Part shown: in pieces, positions 11,725 to 21,035 of the stretch
Numbering within the stretch: the first letter of the stretch is position 1
How the letters are laid out: the number at the start of each line of letters is the position of its first letter
Assembly: GCF_005280295.1 (NCBI RefSeq)
Contig: NZ_CP040020.1
Location: 744,001-808,000, forward strand
Direction: 5' to 3'
Length of the DNA: 64,000 nt
Source of the DNA: Brevibacterium sp. CS2
GTDB lineage: Bacteria > Actinomycetota > Actinomycetes > Actinomycetales > Brevibacteriaceae
Program-made: the position numbers and the translations under genes
The notes under the pieces: generated by a model
Database searches by the model: none
What the model was told of the DNA's origin: nothing
Seen by the model: the letters and a program-made list of their open reading frames with translations, nothing else

Positions 11725-11772
11725 GTTCGTATCGGTGCGAATCTTCCGGGCACGAAGATCAAGCTCAACCAC

Positions 11773-13172
11773 ATGTCCCGGTGGGCCGCCGCGCCCGCCT
11801 CGCTCCTCGCACTCACCGTCGTCGCCGGCTGCGGCGACCCCGGCCAGGCCGGCGGTCCGGCCGGTGATGAGAGCTCCGCGGGCGCCTCGGCGGAGCCCTC
11901 CTCCCGGGAGACGACCGAGGCCGCAGGCGCCGCGCCGCGCCTCGCCGTGACCTATGACGGCGGGGTCATGGTGCTCGACGGCGAGTCCCTCGAGGTCCTC
12001 GACACCTTCCCCGCCGAGGGCTTCACCCGCCTCAACCCGGCCGGCGACAACCGGCACCTGTTCCTCACCGAGGCGACTCCTTCCGGCTCCTCGACCTCGG
12101 CACATGGTCCGAGCCGCACGGCGACCACGCCCACGCCTACACCACCGACCCGCTCCTCACCGAGCAGCGCATCACCGGCAGCCACCCGGGCCACCTCGTG
12201 AACCACGACGGGCGGAGCCTCGCGTTCTTCGACGGCACGGGGGAGATGCACCTGTTCGACCCCGCGAACCTCCCCGCCGACTCCCCGATCGACACCACGG
12301 TCACCACCACGGACGAGGCGCACCACGGTGTCGCCGTGCCCCGCGCCGACGACTCCACCGTCGTCACGATCGGGAACGAGGAGTCCCGTTCGGGTGTGAA
12401 GATCGTCGACGAGGCGGGCGAGACGGTCGCGGAGAGCACCGGCTGCCCGGGCGTCCACGGGGAGGCGGTCGCAGAGGGCGGGGTCATCACCGTCGGGTGC
12501 GAGGACGGCCTCCTCATCATCGACGGCGAGAAGATCCGCAAAGTCGATTCCCCCGACGACTACGGCCGGATCGGCAACCAGTTCGGCAGCGAGCGCTCCC
12601 CCGTGGTGCTCGGCGACTACAAGGTCGACGAGGACGCCGAGCTCGAGCGACCCACCCGCGTCACCCTCACCGACACCGGATCCGGCGAGCTGCGCCTCGT
12701 CGATCTCCCCGCCTCGTACTCCTTCCGCTCGCTGGCCCGCGGACCGGAGGGCGAGGCGCTCGTCCTCGGCACCGACGGCACGCTCCGGGTCATCGACCCC
12801 GCATCCGCCGAGGTGACCCGGGAGATCGAGGTGACCGAGCCGTGGGAGGAGCCGGTCGAGTGGCAGGAGCCGCGCCCCACCGTCCACGTCGCCGGTGACG
12901 AGGTGCTCGTCACCGAACCCGGCACGCAGACGCTCCATGTCGTCGACATCGGCGCCGGCGAGGTGACGCGGAGCAGTGAGCTGCCCGAGGTGCCCAATGA
13001 GGTGGGCAGCGCCTCCGGGAAGGCCCCCGCTGCCGACCACGCTCATGACCACGGCGATCACGAGGGGCACGATCATGGCGAGGAGGGGCACGGACACGAA
13101 GGTCATGACCACGGCCACGAGCACAGCGAGGACGACCATGACCACGGTGACCACGAGGGGCACGACCACTGA
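11773..13172 (+). CDS. aztD: Zinc metallochaperone AztD-like lipoprotein, frameshifted
   Basis: Extracellular beta-propeller that hands zinc to the AztC binding protein of an AztABC importer. Seen: a signal peptide with lipobox VVAGC (Cys20), RLAVTYDGGVMVLDGESLEVLD, GDYKVDEDAELERPTRV, and a C-terminal tail of about 42 residues rich in HDHGDHEGH-type repeats that would bind zinc. The frame breaks after LFLTE at about 12072; one added G gives EGDSFRLLDLGTWSEPHGDH and a 466-residue product. No strong ribosome site precedes the ATG. No aztA, aztB or aztC is in this window, so the partner importer must lie elsewhere or is absent. The family call rests on recall of AztD sequences. Confidence 0.8.
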
Positions 13173-13301
13173 CGACCGCTTCGGTCCATGACAGAGCGCG
13201 CGACGTCCCGGCTCCGGCTCGACTGCACTGCCCGGAACCGAGCTCAGGACAATATCGACGAATCTAGCCTCCACCCGATAGTCCGGTAGCGAGGGATAGC
13301 C

Positions 13302-13337
13302 GAGGGCCCGGGGAAGGAGATCCTTCCCCGGGCCCTC
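13302..13337. terminator. Strong hairpin between convergent aztD and fadB-like genes
   Basis: Two perfect 17-nt arms (GAGGGCCCGGGGAAGGA and its complement) separated by GA. It lies 130 nt after the aztD stop and 91 nt after the end of the opposing gene, so it can terminate both. No T-run follows, as is common in GC-rich actinobacteria. Confidence 0.7.
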
Positions 13338-13427
13338 ACACATCACCGGCACCTCACCGCGGAACCGGCCGGTGCTCACGACGGAGCCGGCCGGCTCCTC
13401 GGCATGCGGCTCACCGCGCGGAGGTCC

Positions 13428-15506
13428 TCACAGCTCGGAGATGCGTCCGCCCTCGGCGACGACCTTCTCGAGCAGCGGCGAGGGGGTGAAGTCGGAACCG
13501 TACTTCTCCTCGTAGAAGCGCAGCCGCTCGAGCACGTGCTCGGCACCGAGCTGGTCGGCGTAGAACATCGGGCCGCCCCGGTAGACCGGCCAGCCGTAGC
13601 CGTTGACGTAGATGACGTCGATGTCGGAGGCGCGCACCGCCTTGCCCTCCTCGAGGATGTGCAGGCCCTCGTTGATCATCGGCAGGGTGCAGCGCTCGAA
13701 GATCTCCTCCTCGGAGATCTCGCGCGGCTCCACACCCTCCTTGGCCCGGAAGTCCTCGATGATCTTCGCCGCCACCGGGGACGGTGTGGCCTTCCGGTTC
13801 TCGTCGTAGTCGTAGTACCCGGCACCGGTCTTCTGCCCGCGCCGGTCCATCTCGCAGAGCACCTCGCGGACGGTGCGCCCGGCGGATTCTTCCTTGCGCC
13901 AGCCGATGTCCAGGCCGGCGAGGTCGCTCATCTGGTAGGGCCCCATCGGCAGTCCGAAGTTCGTGACCGCGGTGTCGATGTCCCAGGGCATCGCGCCCTC
14001 CATGAGCAGGCGCTCGGACTCGCGGCGGCGCGCGTAGAGGATCCGGTTGCCGACGAACCCGGGGCACACGCCGACGAGTGCCGGGATCTTGCCGATCTTC
14101 TTCGCCAGCGCCATCACCGTGGCGATGACCTCCTTCGAGGTGTGGTCGGCGCGGACGACCTCGAGGAGCTTCATGACGTTGGCCGGGGAGAAGAAGTGCA
14201 TGCCGATGACGGCCTCGGGGCGCTCGGTCACCGCGGCGATCTCGTCGATGTCGAGGCCGGAGGTGTTCGTCGCCAGGATCGCGCCGGGCTTGCAGATCGC
14301 GTCGAGCTCGGTGAAGATGCTCTTCTTCACGTCCATGAGCTCGAACACCGCCTCGATGACGAGGTCGACGGAGGCGAGGTCGTCCTTGGTGAGCGACCCG
14401 GTGATGAGTCCCATCCGCTCCTCGACCTGGGCTGAGGTGATGCGGCCCTTCGACGCGGTGCGCTCGTAGTTCTTGCGGATCACACCGAGCCCGCGCTCGA
14501 GCGCCTCGGGCTGCTGCTCGACGATGGTCACCGGGATGCCGGCGTTGGCGAAGTTCATCGCGATGCCGCCGCCCATCGTGCCCGCACCGATGATGCCGAC
14601 GGACTCGACGGGGATGCGCGGGGTGTCGCGCGGGACGTCGGGCACCTTGGCCGCGGCGCGCTCGGCGAAGAAGTAGTAGCGCTGGGCGGCGGACTCGGGG
14701 CTGCTGACGAGTTCGGCGAACAGCGTCTTCTCGACCTCGCGGCCCTCGTCGAAGGGGCGGTTCACTGCCGCTTCCACGCACTGCACGATCGCCTCGGGGG
14801 CCTTGAAGCCGCGGAACTTCCGGGCGTGCTTCTTCCGGAAGTCGGCGAAGAGCTCCGGCTTGTCGCGGTCGGCGGCGACCTTGTCGTCGCGGTCGCGCAC
14901 GCGGCGCAGCTCGCCGCCCTCGGCCACCACCCGGCGGGCGAACGCGATCGCGTCCTCGCGCAGGGACTCGTCCGGGACGACCTCGTCGACGACCCCGTAC
15001 TCCGCGGCCTCGGCCACGGGCACGTGACGCCCGGTGATCATCCAGTCGAGCGCCACCTCGGCGCCGGTGAGGCGCGGCAGGCGCTGGGTGCCGCCGGCTC
15101 CGGGCAGCAGGCCGAGGTGCACCTCGGGCAGGCCGACCTTCGCGGACTGCGCGGCGACCCGGTAGTGGGCGCAGAGCGCGGTCTCGAGGCCGCCGCCGAG
15201 TGCGGTGCCGTGGATCGCGGCGACGATCGGCTTGGGCGAGTTGTCCATGATCTCGCGCTCGTCGGGACCGGTCTGCTCGGTCTTGTCGCCGCCGAACTCG
15301 GAGATGTCGGCGCCGGCGATGAATGTCCGGCCGGCGCAGATGAGGACGATCGCCTGCACGGCGTCGTCGTCGATGGCCGCGGTGAATCCCTGCTGCAGTC
15401 CGGCGCGCACGGCGGCGGACAGGGCGTTGACCGGGGGCGAATCCAGGGTGAGGACGGCGATCCCGTCCTCGATGCTCAGCGTGACGACTTCATTGATCTG
15501 TTTCAC
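13428..15506 (-). CDS. Bifunctional enoyl-CoA hydratase / 3-hydroxyacyl-CoA dehydrogenase
   Basis: Carries out two consecutive beta-oxidation steps. Residues 1-190 are a crotonase domain ([50 protein letters not shown]). From about residue 280 comes the NAD-binding dehydrogenase ([21 protein letters not shown]), then [17 protein letters not shown] with the catalytic His, and the C-terminal helical domain ([16 protein letters not shown]). The GTG at 15506 follows AGGAGG with 6-nt spacing, giving 692 residues, close to peroxisomal bifunctional and FadJ-like enzymes. No thiolase gene is adjacent. Confidence 0.93.
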   Translation of the reverse strand: MKQINEVVTLSIEDGIAVLTLDSPPVNALSAAVRAGLQQGFTAAIDDDAVQAIVLICAGRTFIAGADISEFGGDKTEQTGPDEREIMDNSPKPIVAAIHGTALGGGLETALCAHYRVAAQSAKVGLPEVHLGLLPGAGGTQRLPRLTGAEVALDWMITGRHVPVAEAAEYGVVDEVVPDESLREDAIAFARRVVAEGGELRRVRDRDDKVAADRDKPELFADFRKKHARKFRGFKAPEAIVQCVEAAVNRPFDEGREVEKTLFAELVSSPESAAQRYYFFAERAAAKVPDVPRDTPRIPVESVGIIGAGTMGGGIAMNFANAGIPVTIVEQQPEALERGLGVIRKNYERTASKGRITSAQVEERMGLITGSLTKDDLASVDLVIEAVFELMDVKKSIFTELDAICKPGAILATNTSGLDIDEIAAVTERPEAVIGMHFFSPANVMKLLEVVRADHTSKEVIATVMALAKKIGKIPALVGVCPGFVGNRILYARRRESERLLMEGAMPWDIDTAVTNFGLPMGPYQMSDLAGLDIGWRKEESAGRTVREVLCEMDRRGQKTGAGYYDYDENRKATPSPVAAKIIEDFRAKEGVEPREISEEEIFERCTLPMINEGLHILEEGKAVRASDIDVIYVNGYGWPVYRGGPMFYADQLGAEHVLERLRFYEEKYGSDFTPSPLLEKVVAEGGRISEL

Positions 15507-15693
15507 GGGGTTCCTCCTCGTCGAGTGCATTCGTCCCCATCGTATGCAGTGATGCGGGTCACGCGGAAAGCCGGGCACATCGTGGGACGCGGGCGCTCCC
15601 GAGGTGCCCGCCGGGTCGACGGGGCTTGCCCGGAAGGGGCCGGTGACCGAGCCGGCCGGGCACCGCGCGAGCCGGCCGATCCCGAGGCGCCCA

Positions 15694-15745
15694 CCGGGTC
15701 ACCCAGCCGGGTCACGCGGCCGGGTCAGGCCACCGGGTCGGGGGT
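15694..15745. repeat. 13-bp tandem repeat, four copies
   Basis: CCGGGTCA (last copy CCGGGTCG) recurs at 15694, 15707, 15720 and 15733, an exact 13-nt period. It spans the glutaminase stop codon, so the last residues (PDPVA) are repeat-encoded. Such a tract may vary in copy number and alter the protein C-terminus. Confidence 0.7.
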
Positions 15746-16975
15746 CTCCGGCCGGGTCCCGTCGCCGAGGTCGGGGCCCGGCAACCGGCCCTCCGGATCG
15801 CGGAGCATCACCCGGTGCCCGTCGCCGCGCAGCCGGCGCATCCCCTCGAGGATCATGCGTCGGCCCACATCGTGCACCCGCCCCACCCGTGCCAGGTCGA
15901 CGACGACGGTGCCGGAGGGCACGGCGCAGTCGACCGCCGCGCGGAGGAAGGCCTCCCCGCCGTTGAAATCGAGGGGTCCCTGGAGGGCGATGGTCGTCGC
16001 GGCATCGGTGACCTCGACCTCGCGCACGGCGGTGTCGCCCGTCGGCTCCGCGCCCATGAGGTGCATCCCCATGTCCTCGGACAGGCGCTGGAAGATCTTC
16101 ACCCCGCGCACGCTGTTGCCCTGCGGGTCGAGCGGCGGGGAGAAGGTCGCCAGGCCCAGCCGGCCGGGCAGGGTGCCGAGCAGGCCGCCGGCGACACCGG
16201 ATTTGGCAGGGATCCCGACGGTCGTCATCCAGCGGCCCGCGGCGTTGTACATCCCCGCCGAGGCCATCACCGCCTGCACCTGCCGGCACACCGCCTGTGA
16301 GAACACCCGCTGTCCGGTGATCGGCTGGATGCCGCCGTTGGCCAGGGTCGCGGCCATGACGGCCAGATCACGGACGGTGACGAGCACCGCGCACTGGCGG
16401 ATGTAGCTCGTCACCGCGTGCTCGGCGGTGTCGGTCACCACGCCGGTGTCGCGGAGCATGTAGGCCATCGCCATGCTGTAATCGGAGTGGGCGAGCTCGG
16501 ACTCCGCGACCCGCTCGTCGATGCTCAGCTGCCGCCCGGCGAGCGCGGAGAACCGGTCGAGGAGCAGGCCCACCCGCGAGTCGACGCTCGCGGACCGTCC
16601 ACCGATGAGCTGGGTGACGGCGATCGCGCCGACGTTGATCATCGGGTTGTCCGGCCGGCCGGTCTCCTCGTCGAGCGAGATGTCGTTGAACGCCTCGCCC
16701 GAGGGCTCCATCCCCACCCGGGCGTCGACGACCTCGGGCCCGCGCTCCTCGAGGGCGACGGCGTAGGCGAAGGGCTTGGAGATCGACTGGATCGAGAACG
16801 CGTGCTCGTCATCGCCCACGCTGTAGAGGTCGCCGGACGCCGTGCAGAGTGCTGCGCCGAGCAGCTCCCGGTCGACCTCGGAGAGCACGGGGATGTAGTC
16901 GGCGACCTCCCCGCCGGTCGCGGAGCGGGCATCGGTGATGATCTCGGTGAGGTAGTCGGAGATCGGGCTCTTCAT
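15725..16975 (-). CDS. glsA: Glutaminase with C-terminal STAS domain
   Basis: Hydrolyses glutamine to glutamate and ammonia through a serine-dependent beta-lactamase-like fold. Residues 1-300 are the glutaminase: FSIQSISKPF (catalytic Ser and Lys of SxxK), NPMINVGAIA, DYSMAMAYMLRDTGV, and SGVAGGLLGTLPGRLGLATFSPPLD. Residues 320-405 match a STAS fold (IALQGPLDF, then VVVDLARVGRVHDVGRRM). The ATG at 16975 follows GGAAGGCGAGACG, giving 416 residues against about 310 for plain glutaminases. STAS domains sense nucleotides or bind partners; here regulation is inferred only. Glutamate links it loosely to the hut and GGT genes. Confidence 0.92.
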   Translation of the reverse strand: MKSPISDYLTEIITDARSATGGEVADYIPVLSEVDRELLGAALCTASGDLYSVGDDEHAFSIQSISKPFAYAVALEERGPEVVDARVGMEPSGEAFNDISLDEETGRPDNPMINVGAIAVTQLIGGRSASVDSRVGLLLDRFSALAGRQLSIDERVAESELAHSDYSMAMAYMLRDTGVVTDTAEHAVTSYIRQCAVLVTVRDLAVMAATLANGGIQPITGQRVFSQAVCRQVQAVMASAGMYNAAGRWMTTVGIPAKSGVAGGLLGTLPGRLGLATFSPPLDPQGNSVRGVKIFQRLSEDMGMHLMGAEPTGDTAVREVEVTDAATTIALQGPLDFNGGEAFLRAAVDCAVPSGTVVVDLARVGRVHDVGRRMILEGMRRLRGDGHRVMLRDPEGRLPGPDLGDGTRPETPDPVA

Positions 16976-17078
16976 CGTCTCGCCTTCCGTCGCGGTCGCC
17001 GTCCTCGCCGGTGAGCGGCGAGGACCGGCACGTGCGGTTCTCATTATAGGGGACGGGGCGGCTCGGCCCGGCTCCGCG

Positions 17079-17166
17079 GCGGGTTGACCCCGGGCCGATG
17101 GCGAGGTGGGCGCGGGCCGATGGCGGGTTGACCCGGGGCCGGCCGCGAGGTGGGCGCGGCCCGGGC
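17079..17166. repeat. 44-bp tandem duplication in the glsA-SDR divergent region
   Basis: Two adjacent 44-nt units, each beginning GCGGGTTGACCC and containing GCGAGGTGGGCGCGG, differ at only a few positions. They occupy the middle of the 355-nt gap between the divergent glutaminase and SDR genes. I see no gene in this gap; it must hold the promoters of both. Confidence 0.65.
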
Positions 17167-17330
17167 ACCTTCTCACCGGAGTATCCGCGCATCTAGGGAC
17201 ATCACGATATTCACCTATCGGGTCGTAGCGGGCCGGAGGGTTACGGTGGATCCGGCAGCCCGGCGACCCCGGGCCGGCCCTCGGTCGGCCCGCCCGGATC
17301 CGCCGCTTCCCACGCTCACCAGGAGGACCC

Positions 17331-18113
17331 ATGTCCCGCAACATCGTCGTCACCGGAGCCGCCTCGGGCATCGGCAAGGCCACCGCCGAACTCCTCGCCT
17401 CCCGCGGTGACACCGTCATCACCGTCGACCTCCGGGATGCGGACATCACCGCCGATCTCACCGACGACGCCGCGATCGCGCAGGTCGTCGAGCAGATCAC
17501 CGAGCGCACCGGCGGCACCCTCGACGGGCTCGTCGCCAACGCCGGGGTGTCGGCGAACAACGAGCTCTCGCTGCTCGTCAACTACTTCGGCACCGTTGCG
17601 CTCATCGAGGGCCTGCGCCCGCTGCTCGCCCGCTCCGAGGCCCCGCGGATCTCCGTGACGAGCTCGGCGGCGACCCTGCAGGGCAACGACCCCGAGCTCG
17701 TCGACCTCCTGCTCGCCGGCGACCGTGATGCGGCGGTGGAGCGCGGGAAGGCGCTCGCCGCGCAGAGCCAGGCGGGCTATGCGAACTACTCGAGCTCGAA
17801 GCGCGCGATCTCCCGCTGGGTGCGCCGCGTCGCCCCGACGGCGGACTACGCCGGCGCCGGGATCGGGATCAACGCCGTGGGCCCCGGCCAGGTCCGCACC
17901 GCGATGACCGCGGAGCTGCTCTCCACCGAGGAGGGTCGGAAGATGGTCGAGGCCGCGATGCCCAGCCCCTACGGCGGTCCGGCCGAGGCCGTGGACATCG
18001 CCGAGGTGCACGCGTTCCTCGTCTCCCCCGGCAACGCCCGCATGACCGGCCAGGTCGTGTTCGTCGACAGCGGCTTCGACGCGGTGAGCCGCGGCGACGA
18101 CATCTGGAGCTGA
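17331..18113 (+). CDS. Short-chain dehydrogenase/reductase (SDR)
   Basis: Classical SDR of 260 residues. Seen: the Rossmann motif TGAASGIGKATAEL, LVANAGVSANNE, the catalytic Ser in SVTSSAATLQG, YANYSSSKRA carrying the Tyr-xxx-Lys pair, and GPGQVRTAMTAEL. The ATG at 17331 follows AGGAGGACCC. It is followed after one base by the DoxX-type gene, so they share a transcript. The NAVGPGQVRT region is typical of hydroxysteroid or 3-oxoacyl reductases, but the substrate is not predictable. Confidence 0.9.
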   Translation: MSRNIVVTGAASGIGKATAELLASRGDTVITVDLRDADITADLTDDAAIAQVVEQITERTGGTLDGLVANAGVSANNELSLLVNYFGTVALIEGLRPLLARSEAPRISVTSSAATLQGNDPELVDLLLAGDRDAAVERGKALAAQSQAGYANYSSSKRAISRWVRRVAPTADYAGAGIGINAVGPGQVRTAMTAELLSTEEGRKMVEAAMPSPYGGPAEAVDIAEVHAFLVSPGNARMTGQVVFVDSGFDAVSRGDDIWS

Positions 18114-18114
18114 G

Positions 18115-19185
18115 ATGAGCACGGACGGCCCCGCGTCCGAACCACCGACCGCCGAGCTGCGCGACCCGATCGAGAAGCTCGACGCGCAGCGCCGGACCCG
18201 CCGGCAGAACATCCTCGTCACCCTCGCGTGGATGCTCCACTGGGTGCTGCGCATGGGGCTCGCCGCGATGCTCCTGGTCTACGGCTGGTCGAAGGTCGTG
18301 CTCATGCAGATGGGGCTCCCCGACCACGGGGACGCGCTGACCCAGTTCGGCGAGATGAGCCCGATGGGCCTGCTGTGGCGGTTCATGGCGTACTCGCCGG
18401 TGGTCCAGTGCCTGGCCGGGGTCGCCGAGGTGCTCGCCGCCGCCCTCCTCCTGTTCCGGCGGACCGTGTGGCTGGGGGCGCTGCTCGCGGTCGCGGACAT
18501 GGCCGTCGTGTTCCTCCTCAACATGGCCTACGACGTCCCGGTCAAGCAGCTCGCCGGGGTCTTGGGCGTGGTCGGGATCATCATCCTCCTGCCGTTCCTG
18601 CCCCGGTTGCTGCGCTTCGCCGCGGGACGGGCGACCGGTCCCGCGCTGCTCCCCACGCCCATCCCCTGGCCGCGCCTCGCCCGCTTCACCCGCTGGCTCG
18701 GTGCGATCGTCGCCGTCGTCGCGGTCGCCGGTTCCGGCGCGGTGCTCGTGTGGTCCGCACAGGGGATCTCCCGGGTCGACGGCCCGCTGCCCGGGGTGTA
18801 CCGTGTGGTCGAGGACGCCCGGGAGCCGGCCGCGCAGCTCGCCGAGGACGACCGCTGGCAGCAGGTGGCGTTCGGCCAGTGGGACTACCACGACGGCCGC
18901 GGGCGGGTGGGCATCCGCTATGCGAACGGCGACTTCCAGAGCGGGACCTATCGCCTCGACGGCGAAACGGTGACGTTCTCGCTCGACCGGATCCGCGAGG
19001 GCAGCCAGCCGCTGGGCCGCAACGACTACGTCGCGGGTTTCGACCTCACGTGGGAAGAGCGGCCCGACGGCCGGATCGCGCTCACCGGCGACCGGGTGGA
19101 CATCGTCATCGAATCCGACACCGAGGCGCGCTACCTGTTCGACCGCGACTTCAGCTGGGCACCGCGCCCGCCGATCAATCGGTAG
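18115..19185 (+). CDS. DoxX-like membrane protein with extracytoplasmic C-terminal domain
   Basis: A 356-residue protein. Residues 35-165 hold four hydrophobic segments in a DoxX/DoxD arrangement (LRMGLAAMLLVYGWSKVVL, LAGVAEVLAAALLLF). A further helix at about 195-220 (AIVAVVAVAGSGAVLVW) leads into a soluble beta-rich domain with GQWDYHDGRGRVGIRYANG. DoxX proteins act in thiol or quinone-linked membrane redox systems. The C-terminal domain is not recognised. One base separates it from the SDR stop, suggesting joint function. Confidence 0.75.
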   Translation: MSTDGPASEPPTAELRDPIEKLDAQRRTRRQNILVTLAWMLHWVLRMGLAAMLLVYGWSKVVLMQMGLPDHGDALTQFGEMSPMGLLWRFMAYSPVVQCLAGVAEVLAAALLLFRRTVWLGALLAVADMAVVFLLNMAYDVPVKQLAGVLGVVGIIILLPFLPRLLRFAAGRATGPALLPTPIPWPRLARFTRWLGAIVAVVAVAGSGAVLVWSAQGISRVDGPLPGVYRVVEDAREPAAQLAEDDRWQQVAFGQWDYHDGRGRVGIRYANGDFQSGTYRLDGETVTFSLDRIREGSQPLGRNDYVAGFDLTWEERPDGRIALTGDRVDIVIESDTEARYLFDRDFSWAPRPPINR

Positions 19186-19247
19186 GGTTCGGCCGGGCGC
19201 GTTGCGGTTGATCGCGGCGGCAGCCAGGTCGATTGCGTTCGTCGCGC

Positions 19248-19505
19248 TTATCCGTAGTGATATCGACAGGCTGCGATGCGGATCTCATCGCGAGCGAGTT
19301 TGTAGACGAGTCGATGCTCATCGGTGATGCGCCGGGACCAGTATCCTGCGAAATCGTGTTTGAGGGGTTCCGGTTTACCGATCCCCTCGTTGCCGTTGCG
19401 CTCGATCTCCTTGATCAGGCGATTGATGCGTTTGAGTACCTTTCGGTCCTGTGCCTGCCACCACAGGTAGTCCTCCCATGCACCTTCATCCCACACCAGA
19501 AGCAT
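19248..19505 (-). CDS. yoeB: YoeB-family mRNA interferase toxin
   Basis: Ribosome-dependent endoribonuclease of 85 residues, the same length as E. coli YoeB. The catalytic residues fall at the same numbers as in E. coli: Glu46 (KPEPLKH), Arg65 (EHRLVY), His83 and Tyr84 (CRYHYG). WSRRITDEHRLVY is nearly identical to the family. It begins 3 nt after the antitoxin stop, so the pair is co-translated. All key residues are intact, so the toxin should be active when free. Confidence 0.96.
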   Translation of the reverse strand: MLLVWDEGAWEDYLWWQAQDRKVLKRINRLIKEIERNGNEGIGKPEPLKHDFAGYWSRRITDEHRLVYKLARDEIRIAACRYHYG

Positions 19506-19508
19506 GCT

Positions 19509-19766
19509 TCAGTCGGTCTCGATGAGTTCGTGCGCCTGCCCGCGATCGGCTTCAAGTCGTTCCATTGCATCCAGCAGTCGACGGGCGTTGGCCGGCGATC
19601 GCATGAGATAGGCGGTTTCGCGAAGCGATTCGTAATCCGCCAAGGAAACAATGACGACCGGCTCATGGCCGGCGCGCGTGATGACGACCGCCTCCCGATC
19701 ATTGGTGACATCGTCGAGCACTTTCGCATAATTGGCCCGTGAATCTGTGTAGCTCATCGTCTTCAT
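19509..19766 (-). CDS. yefM: YefM-family antitoxin
   Basis: Phd/YefM antitoxin of 85 residues that binds YoeB and represses its own operon. The N-terminal DNA-binding half has TDSRANYAKVLDDV and AVVITRAGHEPVVIVSLADYESL; the acidic C-terminal half would wrap the toxin. MKTMSYTD offers two in-frame ATGs; the first lies close behind GGGGG. The palindromic TGTACA sites just upstream support autoregulation. Confidence 0.95.
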   Translation of the reverse strand: MKTMSYTDSRANYAKVLDDVTNDREAVVITRAGHEPVVIVSLADYESLRETAYLMRSPANARRLLDAMERLEADRGQAHELIETD

Positions 19767-19776
19767 CGCAACCCCC

Positions 19777-19794
19777 TGTACAGATAATTGTACG
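19777..19794 (-). promoter_or_regulatory. yefM-yoeB operator: paired TGTAC(A/G) sites
   Basis: TGTACA at 19777-19782 and TGTACG at 19789-19794 are centred 12 bp apart, starting about 10 nt upstream of the yefM ATG. E. coli YefM-YoeB is known to bind adjacent palindromes with TGTACA cores at a similar spacing, so the site geometry appears conserved in this distant host. Confidence 0.7.
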
Positions 19795-19823
19795 TCTGAT
19801 CGAGTTCACCGACAACAGTCACG

Positions 19824-21035
19824 TCACTCCGCGAACCGAGTACCCGCCTCCCGGAACTCGTCCTCGAGGCGGAGCGGAGTAGTGAGCACCGGCCATTCCC
19901 GGTCGAGCCTCGTCACCTGATGCTCGCCTCGGGCGAGTGCTCGCCGAGGAGTGATGCGGAGCAGCGCTTCTCCCTCGGGACCGAGCACCTCGGCATACCC
20001 GCCGAGGCGCGACACCTCTTCGCACACCGCTTGGAGTCCGCCGGCAGGGATCCGGCACGCGCGCAGCAGCTCGACATCGAACCGGGGCCGGACCCGGCCG
20101 CTCCCGGCCGGGCCCGGATCATCCGCCGTACGCACCCGCGGGTCCGCGGCGAACACTGCGGGCACCGCGTCGAGCTCGACGTGCACATCGCCCGCGGCCA
20201 GCAGCTCTGCCACCACCGGCACGGCGATCCCGGGGTCGGTCTCCCCCGCCCAGCGCACCCGGATGTCGGGCACCGCGTTGACGACCCCGGCCGGGCGCAT
20301 GATCGGATGGGTGATCCGGGAGGCGAGCGCCACGCTCTCCCGGTTCTTCTCCGCGATCGCCGCCGCTCGGTCCTCCGCGCGTCCACCCCAGTCCGCGCCC
20401 AGGTGCACCGCCTGCGCCGCCGGTTCGTGCCTCAGGTCGATCCCGGCGAGCCAGGCCTGCCAACCGAGCTCCCAGTCCTCGCCGCCGTAACCCACGAGCG
20501 AGCCGTCGAAGCCGCCCACCTGCTCGAACACCGCCCGAGTGCAGGACAGCACGGCGGAGATGACGAACCGGAACCCGGTGTCGTCGACCGCCCGCAGATC
20601 ATCGGTGTACCCCCACGCCGCGCGCAGCCACGCGGGCTCCCCGAGGTCGCGCACCGCACCGGCCTCCCCGGTCACGAGGTGCCGGCGGCTGCCGACGACG
20701 AGCACCCGGGGTTCGACCCGGAGCCGCGCGACGACGGCGTCGAGGTAGCCGGGTTCGGGGATCGTGTCGCCGTCGAGGAAGGCGAGCACCGCGCCCGAGG
20801 CCACCGCCGCACCGAGGTTCCGCGCCGCCGCCGCCCGGAAGCCGCGATCCTCCTGCCGGACCACGCGGACGTGCGCGGGCACCTCGGGCGGGGTGGCGGA
20901 GCCGTCGTCGGCGACGACGACTTCGATCTCACCGGCGTAGGTCTGGGCGGTGATGCCGTCGAGCACCTGGGCGAGCCCGTTCGGGTTCTCGTAGTACGGG
21001 ATGATCACCGAGACCCGAGGTCGGTCCTCACTCAC
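19824..21035 (-). CDS. Glycosyltransferase family 2 with extra C-terminal domain
   Basis: GT-A fold sugar transferase of 403 residues. Seen: VSVIIPYYENPNGL, EVVVADDGSATPP, EDRGFRAAAARNLGAAVASG, the metal-binding FLDGDTIPEPGYL, and GGFDGSLVGYGGEDWELGWQ, as in chain-forming GT2 enzymes with a GalNAc-T-like second half. Residues 260-403 form a separate unassigned domain. The GTG at 21035 overlaps the preceding gene by 8 nt. Last gene of the three-gene minus-strand block of the glycan locus. Confidence 0.88.
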   Translation of the reverse strand: MSEDRPRVSVIIPYYENPNGLAQVLDGITAQTYAGEIEVVVADDGSATPPEVPAHVRVVRQEDRGFRAAAARNLGAAVASGAVLAFLDGDTIPEPGYLDAVVARLRVEPRVLVVGSRRHLVTGEAGAVRDLGEPAWLRAAWGYTDDLRAVDDTGFRFVISAVLSCTRAVFEQVGGFDGSLVGYGGEDWELGWQAWLAGIDLRHEPAAQAVHLGADWGGRAEDRAAAIAEKNRESVALASRITHPIMRPAGVVNAVPDIRVRWAGETDPGIAVPVVAELLAAGDVHVELDAVPAVFAADPRVRTADDPGPAGSGRVRPRFDVELLRACRIPAGGLQAVCEEVSRLGGYAEVLGPEGEALLRITPRRALARGEHQVTRLDREWPVLTTPLRLEDEFREAGTRFAE

